From Rhodocyclaceae bacterium (GTDB lineage Bacteria > Pseudomonadota > Gammaproteobacteria > Burkholderiales > Rhodocyclaceae), in NCBI GenBank assembly GCA_028714035.1, contig JAQTNA010000020.1, positions 1 to 64,000 of the forward strand: a stretch of DNA of 64,000 nt, in the 5' to 3' direction. The notes below the pieces were generated by a model. That model searched no databases. It saw only the letters and a program-made list of their open reading frames with translations, and was not told the DNA's origin. Of the stretch, positions 8,681-17,300 are shown piece by piece. Position numbers and translations under genes: made by a program. Within the stretch, counting starts at the first letter, position 1. Each line of letters starts with the position of its first letter.

Positions 8681-11480
8681 GCTTGCGGTTCCGTGCGTGT
8701 TTCAGCACCACCGCCACCAGATCCTCGGTGTCTATCGGCTTGGACAGGTGAGCCACCATGCCGACGGCCCGGCACTTCTCCCGCTCCTCGGCCATGGCAT
8801 GGGCCGTCTGGCCGACGATGGGCAGGTCGGGCGCCACGCTCAGGATGCGCCGTGTCGCCTCCAGCCCGTCCATGACCGGCATCTGGATGTCCATGAGCAG
8901 GATGTCGTAGGCGGCCGACCCGTTCCGCAACACCATGTCTACCGCCTGCTGTCCATCGCCCACCAGGGTCACCCTGGCCCCCTCGTCCGTGAGCATGTCC
9001 TGAAGCACCAAGCGGTTCACCTCGTTGTCTTCCGCCACCAGGATCGAGCAGTGCGCCAGGCGCTGTTCCTGGCCGGTGGAACGGCCCGCGCAGTCCGCAC
9101 CGGGAACGGAATCCTCCGCCGGCAGGTAAGGAATATGCAGCTCGAAGCAACTGCCCGCCCCCAGGGTGCTCCGAACCCGGAGTTCTCCTCCCATGAGTTC
9201 CGCCAGACGCCGGGCGATGGACAGGCCCAGTCCGGCACCGCCGAACTTGCGCGTCGTGGAACCATCCGCCTGCTCGAAGGGATTGAAGAGACGGGCAATC
9301 TGTTCCGGGCTCATGCCGATGCCGGTATCCGTCACCCGGAACACCAGACTGTCGCCCTCACGCCCGGCGCCGAGCACCACCCTGCCCTTGAGGGTGAACT
9401 TCACCGCATTCGAGAGCAGGTTGGCCAGAATCTGGGCCAGGCGCATGGGGTCGCCCATGCAATTCTGAGGCAGGTCCGCCTCGGGAAGAATGACGAACTC
9501 CACGCCCTTGGCGCGTGCCCGGTCCGCCACCAGTGCACCGGCCTCGTTCACCAGGCGACGGATGTCCAGGGCAACCCGCTCCATGCGCATCTTGCCGGCC
9601 TCGATGCGCGAGAAGTCCAGGATGTCGTTCACGATGCTGAGCAGCAGACGACCGGATTCCAGGATGCGTTCGAAATGACGAGAGGCCTTGCTGCCAGAAT
9701 CGGAGTCCCGATGGCCGATCTGGGCCATGCCCAGCACGCCGTTGAGCGGCGTCCTGATCTCGTGGCTCATGTTGGCCAGGAACTCGCTCCGTAGCCGCGC
9801 CAGTCGCAGCGCCTCCTCCCGCGCCGCTTCCCGGGCCTCTTCCAGCGCCCGTCGCTCGGTGATGTTGCGCACCACCGCCACCATCTGCTCCCCGCCCAGC
9901 GGCATCAGCCTGGCTTCGAAGAACCGACTGCCGACCGGCATGGGCAGACTGTATTCCAGGCTGGCCCCCTCTCCGCTCTCCCTCAGCCGGGCAAAGGCGG
10001 CGGAAAACAGTTGCCCCGCTTCCTGAGGCAGGACGTCCTGCATGCGCTTGCCCAGGAAAGACTCGGGCGCCACGTACAGGTCGCTGCCCCGACCGCAACG
10101 GAAGTCCAGGATCGTGCCGTCCCTTTCCATGCGGAAATAGATGTCGGGCAGAGCCTGGAACAAGCTGTTCAGCTCGGAAGTCCGCTGGTCCACCAGTTCT
10201 TCCAGATGCTGCCGATACCGGGACAACTCGCCCTCGGCACGCCTGCGCTCGCTGATATCCCGCACCACGCCCACCGCCTGCCAACGCCCCGCCAGGGGCA
10301 TGGCGGACAGGGAAAGCTCCACCGGGAACTCATGGCCGTCCTTGTGCCACGCCATCAACTCCTGGGTGTGGCCGATCAGGCGCCCCTCGCCGTTCCGGGA
10401 GAACTTGGCCAGGCCCGCGCTCATCGCCTCCCTGGGGCCATCCGCGAGCAAGACTTCATGCAGGGGCCGGCCCAGGATTTCACCGCGCCCATATCCGAAC
10501 ATGGCCTCGGCCGCCTTGTTCCACCAGACCACCTTTCCACCTTCGGCCTCTATCAGCACGAAGGCGTCCCGCATGCTTTCCGTGGCGGTGCGGAAGCGTT
10601 CCTCGCTTTCCTTCAGGGCCGCCGCATGGGCCTGGATGGCGTCTGCCATACCATTGAAGGCATGGGACAGACTGCCCACCTCGTCCTCGCCATCCACGTC
10701 CTCGCCGTCCACCTCGGTACGCGCCGAATAGTCGCCCGCCGCCAGTCGGCCCGCGGCTCCTTCCAGGCGGGCCAACCGGGCGACCACCACCCGATTCAGA
10801 AACATGCCGAGGAACAGCAACAAGACCGCATACGCCGCCAGCCGGACCGAGAAACCGCGCCACCAGCTACCGTACTCCCGTTCGCGCAAGGGATCGGCCG
10901 GCAGCTTGATACTCATCACCCCCCTAAGGTCTCCGACTTTGTAGCCATAGGCTTCGCTATAGGATTGCGCGATGGACGGCGGCGCGTCTTCCCGGTTCCC
11001 GTGGCATTTGAGGCAGTATTTCTCGATCCAGATGGGCGCCGTGTAGTGGTAGAAGGGCTTGCCGCCCGGTCCCGCGATCACGGTCAGGCGCTCGTCATCC
11101 TTGGGATGGGTCCGAAACCAGGCCATGGCCGCCAGTTCGTCCTTGTCGGCCCGGTTGCCCGGATTGCGCGGCTGGTCGGAGACATTGTTGAAGGACATCC
11201 CGCTCCGGCTCCAGTTGGGAAAATCCGTCGAAATCCGGGACAGGGAATGGGCCGGCAGGAAGCCCACGGTTTTCTCGTTCAGCGGCAGACCACTGTCCAG
11301 GAACTGCTGATGATAGACCCGGCGCATGGCCATCAGCATGCCGCGGATATCCTTGGCCTGCCCCTCCATCTCGCTGCGTATGCCGGCCTCGATGCTGCGA
11401 TAGCCGGTCATCACATCCACCGCCATGATCAGTGCGACGACTGCGGAAGTCAGAAGCCAGATTTTCGTCTTGAGTTTCAT
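8676..11480 (-). CDS. Hybrid sensor histidine kinase with periplasmic haem-c (Tll0287/DUF3365-like) domain
   Basis: A 934-residue membrane sensor. Order: TM helix (about 8-24); periplasmic domain of the Tll0287/DUF3365 type with a CLKCH haem-c motif (C156, C159, H160); second TM (about 212-232); HAMP; two PAS domains; HisKA with SHEIRTPLNG; HATPase with DTGIGMSPEQ and GGAGLGLSIA; C-terminal receiver with LLMDIQMPVMDG. All catalytic residues that I can check are present. The covalent haem suggests sensing of redox state or a gas such as NO or O2. It is convergent with the diguanylate cyclase, and no response-regulator gene is adjacent. Confidence 0.92.
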   Translation of the reverse strand: MKLKTKIWLLTSAVVALIMAVDVMTGYRSIEAGIRSEMEGQAKDIRGMLMAMRRVYHQQFLDSGLPLNEKTVGFLPAHSLSRISTDFPNWSRSGMSFNNVSDQPRNPGNRADKDELAAMAWFRTHPKDDERLTVIAGPGGKPFYHYTAPIWIEKYCLKCHGNREDAPPSIAQSYSEAYGYKVGDLRGVMSIKLPADPLREREYGSWWRGFSVRLAAYAVLLLFLGMFLNRVVVARLARLEGAAGRLAAGDYSARTEVDGEDVDGEDEVGSLSHAFNGMADAIQAHAAALKESEERFRTATESMRDAFVLIEAEGGKVVWWNKAAEAMFGYGRGEILGRPLHEVLLADGPREAMSAGLAKFSRNGEGRLIGHTQELMAWHKDGHEFPVELSLSAMPLAGRWQAVGVVRDISERRRAEGELSRYRQHLEELVDQRTSELNSLFQALPDIYFRMERDGTILDFRCGRGSDLYVAPESFLGKRMQDVLPQEAGQLFSAAFARLRESGEGASLEYSLPMPVGSRFFEARLMPLGGEQMVAVVRNITERRALEEAREAAREEALRLARLRSEFLANMSHEIRTPLNGVLGMAQIGHRDSDSGSKASRHFERILESGRLLLSIVNDILDFSRIEAGKMRMERVALDIRRLVNEAGALVADRARAKGVEFVILPEADLPQNCMGDPMRLAQILANLLSNAVKFTLKGRVVLGAGREGDSLVFRVTDTGIGMSPEQIARLFNPFEQADGSTTRKFGGAGLGLSIARRLAELMGGELRVRSTLGAGSCFELHIPYLPAEDSVPGADCAGRSTGQEQRLAHCSILVAEDNEVNRLVLQDMLTDEGARVTLVGDGQQAVDMVLRNGSAAYDILLMDIQMPVMDGLEATRRILSVAPDLPIVGQTAHAMAEEREKCRAVGMVAHLSKPIDTEDLVAVVLKHARNRKL

Positions 11481-11627
11481 GCAGGAGGAAACTGGGCGGG
11501 CATGGGATTTTGGGGTGACACCTTCCTTGAGTCGGCGATGTTTCGCGACAGGAGGATTATCGCTCTATAGTCGCTTAACGGAACGGCAGGGCAGGTCTTG
11601 AGTGCATTCCTCGTGAAAATGACTAAT

Positions 11628-11671
11628 CGTCATGGCTTTGGAAGTCACCCCGGAGCATGAAAGCCATGACG
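11628..11671. promoter_or_regulatory. Perfect 12-bp inverted repeat upstream of RND operon
   Basis: CGTCATGGCTTT and AAAGCCATGACG flank a 20-base loop in the 342-base gap between the haem-sensor kinase and the efflux adaptor. It may be a cruciform, a terminator-like hairpin or an operator. No T tract follows on either strand. Confidence 0.5.
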
Positions 11672-11682
11672 TCTCCCTCGCC

Positions 11683-11710
11683 CCCCCTCTCCCGCACGCG
11701 GGCGAGGGGG
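11683..11710. repeat. CCCCCTCTCCCGC-GCGGGCGAGGGGG palindromic repeat
   Basis: Inverted repeat upstream of the RND adaptor. A near-identical copy lies inside the diacylglycerol kinase reading frame at 24096-24121, and in both places a GAGTCG-type tail follows. Confidence 0.75.
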
Positions 11711-11822
11711 GATTGTGAGTCGCCGGCGCAACTTTTACAGCATGGAGCATGGTAAGGTGCGGTCTTTATTCCATGCCCATCGGCAAGCCGGGGACAGCTT
11801 AATACGGTTCACATTTTCCAGG

Positions 11823-12923
11823 ATGAAACCCCCTCTCCCCCCCCCCTGTTTTCTCGCCGGTTTGGCGCTGACCCTGTCCGCCCTGCTCACCGGCTGCGGC
11901 GCCAAGGACGAAGCGCCCCCGCCGCCCCGACCGGTACTCAGCCAGGTGGTGGGACCGGCGGCCCAGCCGGTCATCGCGACCTATTCCGGGGAGGTTCGCG
12001 CACGCTATGAGACGGCGCTGGCCTTCCGGGTTCCGGGCAAGATCATCGCCCGACGGGTGGACCTGGGCACCCGGGTCAAGCCCGGACAGGAACTGCTCCG
12101 GCTGGACCCCGGTGACCAGGCGCTCTCCGCCGCCGGAGCCGATGCCCAGCTGGCCGCGGCCACGGCCGAACGGAGCCTGGCCAGGTCGGACCTGGAGCGC
12201 TACAGGGGATTGAAGGAAAAGGGCTTCATCAGCCAGGCGGCCTTCGAGGCCAGGAAGACGGGCTTCGAGGCAGCCGAGGCCAGGGTTGCAGCCCTGGAAG
12301 CCCAGGCCAGGCTCTCCCGCAACCAGGCGGCGTACACGGTGCTCCGGGCCGACCAGGCGGGGGTCATCAGCCAGGTGGCCGCCGAGTCCGGCCAGGTGGT
12401 CGCGGCGGGGCAACCCGTCCTGCGCCTGGCCCGGGAGGAAGAAAAGGAGGTGGCCATCAGCATCCCCGAAAGCCGCATGGCGGAACTCGCCCACGTGGGC
12501 CGAACGGAGGTAGTCCTGTGGGCACGAAATGCGGCCAGCCGCCTTTTTGAAGGCCGGCTCCGGGAGGTGGCGCCCATCGCGGACCCGGTAACCCGCACCT
12601 ATCCGGTTCGAGTCAGCATCGAGGGGGCGGACCCGTCCATACTCCTGGGCATGACCGCCAACGTCAGCTTCCTCTCCCGCGGCACCGCCCCCAGCATCAC
12701 CCTGCCGCTCACCGCCATCTTCCAGCAGGAAGGCAAGCCGGCCGTGTGGGTCGTGGGCAAGGACAACAGGCTGGCCCTGCGCCCGGTGAACCTGGACAGC
12801 TTCGGCGAAGACGGCGCCCACATCGCCGATGGCCTCAAGGCGGGAGAGCGGGTGGTCATCGCAGGGGTACACAAGCTCATCCAGGGCGAGCGGGTGACGC
12901 TGCTGCCGGAGACCGCGAAATGA
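11823..12923 (+). CDS. RND efflux periplasmic adaptor, lipoprotein type
   Basis: Membrane-fusion protein that links the RND pump at 13036 to an outer membrane channel. The start at 11823 gives a lipoprotein signal with a lipobox (ALLTGCGAKDE), so the mature protein is anchored by Cys to the inner membrane. Then follow a Pro-rich linker, the barrel-sandwich half-motifs (GKIIARRVDLGTRVKPGQ), an alpha-hairpin rich in Ala/Arg/Glu (about 90-160), the second half-motif (AGVISQVAAESGQVV) and the beta-barrel and membrane-proximal domains. Upstream in-frame ATGs exist but lack signal features. The 366-residue length is normal for the MdtA/AcrA family. Confidence 0.92.
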   Translation: MKPPLPPPCFLAGLALTLSALLTGCGAKDEAPPPPRPVLSQVVGPAAQPVIATYSGEVRARYETALAFRVPGKIIARRVDLGTRVKPGQELLRLDPGDQALSAAGADAQLAAATAERSLARSDLERYRGLKEKGFISQAAFEARKTGFEAAEARVAALEAQARLSRNQAAYTVLRADQAGVISQVAAESGQVVAAGQPVLRLAREEEKEVAISIPESRMAELAHVGRTEVVLWARNAASRLFEGRLREVAPIADPVTRTYPVRVSIEGADPSILLGMTANVSFLSRGTAPSITLPLTAIFQQEGKPAVWVVGKDNRLALRPVNLDSFGEDGAHIADGLKAGERVVIAGVHKLIQGERVTLLPETAK

Positions 12924-12927
12924 TTCG

Positions 12928-12981
12928 TGGGGCAGGCTTCAGCCCGCCATCGCCATCCCGGCCGGCTGAAGCCGGTCCCAC
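12928..12981. repeat. REP-like doublet between adaptor and RND pump
   Basis: GTGGGGCAGGCTTCAGCCCGCC ... GGCCGGCTGAAGCCGGTCCCAC, the same subtype as 5230-5275. It separates the two cistrons of one operon and could modulate their relative expression. Confidence 0.8.
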
Positions 12982-12997
12982 AAACCGCGAAATGAGG

Positions 12998-13027
12998 CTC
13001 TCGACTCTCGACCCTCGACTCTCGACC
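12998..13027. repeat. Tandem CTCTCGACT-type simple repeat
   Basis: Three imperfect nine-base CTCTCGA(C)C/T units immediately before the RND pump start. The same unit appears on either strand around dnaJ at 34289 and 34434. It replaces a recognisable ribosome-binding site. Confidence 0.7.
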
Positions 13028-13035
13028 GCCTTACC

Positions 13036-16000
13036 ATGAAGACCCCCAACCTCTCCGAATGGGCCGTCCACCACCCGGCCATGGTCACCTATCTCATGGT
13101 GGTGCTGCTCACGGCCGGCATTTTCAGCTACCTGCACCTGGGGCGCGCGGAAGATCCGGACTTCACCTTCAAGGCCATGGTGGTGCGCACCGTCTGGCCC
13201 GGCGCCACGGCCAAGGAGGTGGAACAGCAGGTCACGGAGCGGCTGGAGAAGAAGATTCACGAGACGCCCTGGGTGGATGTCCTGCGCAGCCGTTCCACGC
13301 CGGGAGAATCCCTGGTGTTCATCCTGCTCAAGGATCACACGCCGCCTTCCGCCGTGCCCGACGCCTGGTACCAGGTCAGGAAGAACGTAAACGACATCCG
13401 TTACGCCCTGCCCGAGGGCGTCCAGGGGCCTTTCTTCAACGATGACTTCGGCGATGTCTTCGGCAATATCTTTGCCCTGACCGGGGACGGCTTCGATCTC
13501 GCCGCCCTCCGGAAGGAGGCGGACCGCATCGCCCGGGACCTGCAGAACGTGGCCGACGTGAAGCGGGTGGAACTCCTGGGCGTGCAGGAAGAGAAGGTCT
13601 GGATCGAGGTGTCCCACGCCAAGCTGGCCACCCTGGGCCTCTCTCCCCAGGCCCTGTTCGATGCCCTGCAGAAGCAGAACGCCATGACCCCGGCGGGCCA
13701 TTTCGACACCAGTTCCGATCGCGTCACCCTGCATGTCTCCGGGCAGTTGAACTCGGTGGAGGCCATCCGTTCCCTGGGCATCCAGGCCGGCGGCCGCCTG
13801 TTCCGCCTGGGGGACATCGCCAACGTGCGCCGGGGTTACAGCGACCCACCCGAGACGCGTTTCCGCTACCAGGGCCAGGACGCCATAGGCATCGCCGTCT
13901 CCATGGGCAAGGGCGGCGACATCATCGCCCTGGGCCAGAACCTCAGGCGCGAGATGGCCCGACTCGAGGCCGGCCTGCCCCGGGGCATCGAGATCCACAC
14001 GGTTTCCGACCAGCCCCGGGTGGTCAAGGATTCCATCCACGAATTCACGTCCTCCCTGTTCGAGGCCGTCGCCATCGTGCTCGCCGTGAGCTTCCTGAGC
14101 CTGGGGGTGAGGACCGGCACGGTGGTCGCCCTGACCATCCCCCTGGTGCTGGCCGTGACCTTCCTGTGCATGAAGCTGTTCGGCATCGCGCTGCAGAAGG
14201 TTTCCCTGGGCGCCCTCATCATCGCCCTGGGCCTCCTGGTGGACGACGCCATCATCGCCGTGGAGATGATGGTGGTGAAAATGGAAGAGGGCTGGGAAAA
14301 GGCCCGGGCCGCCACCTTCGCCTACACGTCCACGGCCTTCCCCATGCTCACCGGCACCCTGGTGACGGCGGCCGGCTTCCTGCCCGTGGGCTTCGCCAAG
14401 TCCGCCGCCGGGGAATACACCTTTTCCATCTTCGCCGTGGTCGCCATCGCGCTCCTCGTGTCCTGGGTGGTGGCGGTGATCTTCACGCCCTACCTGGGCT
14501 ATCGCATCCTGGACGCCGGCCAGCTGCGGGCCAAGGCGGCGCTGCATGGCGACGACCCCTATCAGTCGCCCTTCTACCGGCGCCTGCACCGGGTGATTCA
14601 CGAGTGCGTGAAACACCGGCGCCTGGTGATCATCATCACCGTGGCCGCCTTTGGCCTGGCGCTCCTGGCCTTCGGCACCGTGGTGCAGAAGCAGTTCTTC
14701 CCCGCCTCCAACCGAACGGAGGTGATGGTGGACCTCTGGTTGCCCCAGAGCGCCTCCTTCAAGGCCACGGAGGCCGACGTACGCCGGGTGGAAGCCCTGC
14801 TCAGGGACGATCCCGCCGTGGAACAGTACGTGGCCTACGTCGGCGGCGGCAGCGCGCGCTTCGTCCTGCCCCTGGACCAGCAACTGGACACCCTGAACTT
14901 CGCCCAGTTCGTGGTGCTGTCCAAGGGTTTGAAGGAGCGGGAGGAACTGATGCAGAGGCTGAATACCCGCTTCGCCGCCGGCTTCACCAACCTGCGCGCC
15001 CGGGTCCAGCGCCTGGAGAACGGCCCGCCGGTGGGCTTCCCGGTGCAGTTCCGGGTCATGGGCGAGGACGAGGCCGAGGTGCGGCGCCTGGCGGCCAAGG
15101 TGGCGGACGTGGTGCGCTCCAACCCCAACGCGAGAAACGTGCAACTGGACTGGAACGAGATGACCCGGACCGTGCGCCTGGACGTGGACCAGGATCGGGC
15201 CAGGGCGCTGGGTGCGAGTTCCCAGGAAATCTCCTTCATGCTACAGAGCCTCCTGGTGGGCACCACCATCACCCGGTTGCGGGAGGGCGACCAACTGATT
15301 GACGTGGTGGGGCGGGCCGAGGAAGAGGAACGTCAGCACCTGTCCCAGGTGAAGGACATGAACATCCTCATCGGCAGCGCGAGCGGCGGCCGTTACGTGC
15401 CCCTGTCCCAGGTGGCCAAGCTGTCCTACGGGCTGGAGGAAGGCATCATCTGGCGGCGCAACCGCCTGCCCACCATCACGGTACGCGCCGACATCCGGGA
15501 AGGCGTGGAGGCGCCCGTGGTATCCAAGCAGATCGAACCGGATCTGGCCAAACTACAGGCCACCTTCCCCTCCGGCTACCACGTGGAAACCGGCGGTGCC
15601 ATCGAGGAAGCCGCCAAGGGCGAGGACTCCATCATGGCGGTCATGCCGGCCATGGTGCTGACGGTGGTCACCCTGCTCATGATGCAATTGCAGAGCATGG
15701 GCCGCACCATCATGGTCCTGCTGACCGCCCCCCTGGGCCTGATCGGCGTCGCCCTGATGCTGGTGGTGTTCCACGTGCCCTTCGGTTTCGTCGCCAACCT
15801 GGGCGTGATCGCCCTGTTCGGCATGATCATGCGCAACTCGGTGATCCTGGTGGATCAGATCGAACATGACCGGAGACTGGGCCGATCCACCGAGGACGCC
15901 ATCGTCGGCAGCGCCGTTCGACGCTTCCGCCCCATCATGCTCACGGCCGCCGCCGCCATCCTGGCCATGATCCCCCTGACCCGCAGCATCTTCTGGGGGC

Positions 16001-16125
16001 CCATGGCGGTGGCCATCATGGGCGGGCTGCTGGTGGCCACCGTGCTCACCCTGCTGGTGGTGCCGGCCCTGTACGCCTCCCTCTACCTGACCAAGGCCGA
16101 ACGCGAGGAACCGGCAACGAGTTGA
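13036..16125 (+). CDS. RND family efflux transporter permease
   Basis: Inner-membrane proton-driven pump, 1029 residues, of the AcrB/MexB superfamily in the branch with shorter periplasmic loops. Visible: N-terminal TM1, the duplicated periplasmic porter domains, and the TM4 proton-relay pair in LGLLVDDAIIAVEMM, with a second TM block (GMIMRNSVILVDQIEHDR) near the C-terminus. It forms an operon with the lipoprotein adaptor; the TolC-type channel at 17301 is a plausible third component. Substrate cannot be told from sequence. Confidence 0.94.
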   Translation: MKTPNLSEWAVHHPAMVTYLMVVLLTAGIFSYLHLGRAEDPDFTFKAMVVRTVWPGATAKEVEQQVTERLEKKIHETPWVDVLRSRSTPGESLVFILLKDHTPPSAVPDAWYQVRKNVNDIRYALPEGVQGPFFNDDFGDVFGNIFALTGDGFDLAALRKEADRIARDLQNVADVKRVELLGVQEEKVWIEVSHAKLATLGLSPQALFDALQKQNAMTPAGHFDTSSDRVTLHVSGQLNSVEAIRSLGIQAGGRLFRLGDIANVRRGYSDPPETRFRYQGQDAIGIAVSMGKGGDIIALGQNLRREMARLEAGLPRGIEIHTVSDQPRVVKDSIHEFTSSLFEAVAIVLAVSFLSLGVRTGTVVALTIPLVLAVTFLCMKLFGIALQKVSLGALIIALGLLVDDAIIAVEMMVVKMEEGWEKARAATFAYTSTAFPMLTGTLVTAAGFLPVGFAKSAAGEYTFSIFAVVAIALLVSWVVAVIFTPYLGYRILDAGQLRAKAALHGDDPYQSPFYRRLHRVIHECVKHRRLVIIITVAAFGLALLAFGTVVQKQFFPASNRTEVMVDLWLPQSASFKATEADVRRVEALLRDDPAVEQYVAYVGGGSARFVLPLDQQLDTLNFAQFVVLSKGLKEREELMQRLNTRFAAGFTNLRARVQRLENGPPVGFPVQFRVMGEDEAEVRRLAAKVADVVRSNPNARNVQLDWNEMTRTVRLDVDQDRARALGASSQEISFMLQSLLVGTTITRLREGDQLIDVVGRAEEEERQHLSQVKDMNILIGSASGGRYVPLSQVAKLSYGLEEGIIWRRNRLPTITVRADIREGVEAPVVSKQIEPDLAKLQATFPSGYHVETGGAIEEAAKGEDSIMAVMPAMVLTVVTLLMMQLQSMGRTIMVLLTAPLGLIGVALMLVVFHVPFGFVANLGVIALFGMIMRNSVILVDQIEHDRRLGRSTEDAIVGSAVRRFRPIMLTAAAAILAMIPLTRSIFWGPMAVAIMGGLLVATVLTLLVVPALYASLYLTKAEREEPATS

Positions 16126-16268
16126 GCTTCCTCGTGCTTTCCCACCCATAGCTTTCTTTTATCCGCCATCCTCGCCGCCCGTTCCTGTAAAATCTTCCCC
16201 CTTGAACTCCGGCATGCCGGACCCAATATAAGCCCTTGCTGATATAAAGCCTCTCCCTGGAGAAAGTC

Positions 16269-16922
16269 ATGAATCTGGAAAAAGCGCGCTTCAACATGGT
16301 GGAACAACAGATCCGCCCCTGGGAAGTCCTGGACACGGACGTGCTGGACTTGCTGATGGCCGTGAAGCGCGAGGATTTCGTACCGGCCGCCCACCAGGCG
16401 CTGGCCTTCGCTGACCTGGAAGTGCCCCTGGGCCACGGCGCCAGCATGCTGCCGCCCCGGGTCGAGGGCCGCATCATGCAGGCGATCCAGGTGAAGAAGT
16501 CGGACAAGATTCTGGAAGTGGGAGCCGGTTCCGGTTTCCTGACGGCGCTGCTGGCGACCAAGGCCGACCATGTTTACGCCCTGGAAATCGTGCCGGAACT
16601 GGCCGAGATGGCCCGCGCCAACTTGGAAAAGGCGGGCATCGTCAATGCCCAGGTGGAAGTCGCCGACGGTTCCCGTGGCTCCGAGGCGCACGCCCCCTAC
16701 GACGTGATCGTGCTGGGCGGCGCGGTGAGCGCCATCCCCAAGGAAGTCCTGGGGCAACTCAAAGCCGGCGGCCGCCTGTTCGCCATCGTGGGGGCCGCCC
16801 CCTGCATGTTCGCCCAGCTCGTGTCCTGCTCCGCCCCGGGTGTCTATCAGACCGAAACCCTGTTCGAGACGGTGGTGAAGCCCCTGGCGAATACCCCGCA
16901 AGCCGGCGGCTTCGTGTTCTAG
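16269..16922 (+). CDS. pcm: Protein-L-isoaspartate O-methyltransferase
   Basis: Repairs isoaspartyl residues in damaged proteins using S-adenosylmethionine. The 217-residue protein has the SAM motif I DKILEVGAGSGFLTALLA and the family signature VEGRIMQAI upstream of it. A GGAGAAAG ribosome-binding site is well spaced. Compared with the E. coli enzyme the usual substrate-binding start (QQIxxR-x-I) reads QQIRPWEVLD, the form seen in betaproteobacterial members next to rhodanese and tolC. It begins a pcm-rhodanese-tolC unit that is a common betaproteobacterial arrangement. Confidence 0.9.
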   Translation: MNLEKARFNMVEQQIRPWEVLDTDVLDLLMAVKREDFVPAAHQALAFADLEVPLGHGASMLPPRVEGRIMQAIQVKKSDKILEVGAGSGFLTALLATKADHVYALEIVPELAEMARANLEKAGIVNAQVEVADGSRGSEAHAPYDVIVLGGAVSAIPKEVLGQLKAGGRLFAIVGAAPCMFAQLVSCSAPGVYQTETLFETVVKPLANTPQAGGFVF

Positions 16923-16956
16923 AAGCGGCACCCCGGTTCGAACTGAAACAGAAAGA

Positions 16957-17286
16957 ATGACCATGCAGCAGATGTCCCCGAGAGAGCTGTCCGACTGGCT
17001 GAACGACCCGGGCCGGCCCAAGCCCATTCTTCTGGATGTGCGCGAGCCCTGGGAATTCGATGTCTGCCATATCCGCGGCGCCCGTCCCATGCCCATGCGC
17101 TCCGTTCCCGCCCGCTACCTGGAACTGGACAAGGAGGTGGAGACGGTGGTGATCTGTCACCATGGCGCACGCAGCTTCCAGGTCGCCATGTTCCTGGCAA
17201 GGCTGGGTTTCTCCCGGGTGATCAATCTCTCCGGCGGCATGGCAGGGTGGGCCCACGAAGTGGACCCCGGCATGCCGACCTACTGA
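16957..17286 (+). CDS. Single-domain rhodanese-like sulfurtransferase
   Basis: A 109-residue GlpE-like rhodanese. The active-site loop is CHHGARS with the persulfide-forming cysteine intact, preceded by the CH2A motif (LLDVREPWEFDVCHIRGA). It has no signal peptide, so it is cytosolic. It lies 34 bases after pcm and 14 bases before tolC. In a sulfur oxidiser it may move sulfane sulfur, but this arrangement also occurs in non-thiotrophs, so the role is open. Confidence 0.9.
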   Translation: MTMQQMSPRELSDWLNDPGRPKPILLDVREPWEFDVCHIRGARPMPMRSVPARYLELDKEVETVVICHHGARSFQVAMFLARLGFSRVINLSGGMAGWAHEVDPGMPTY

Positions 17287-17300
17287 GAGGCACCAGCCCC

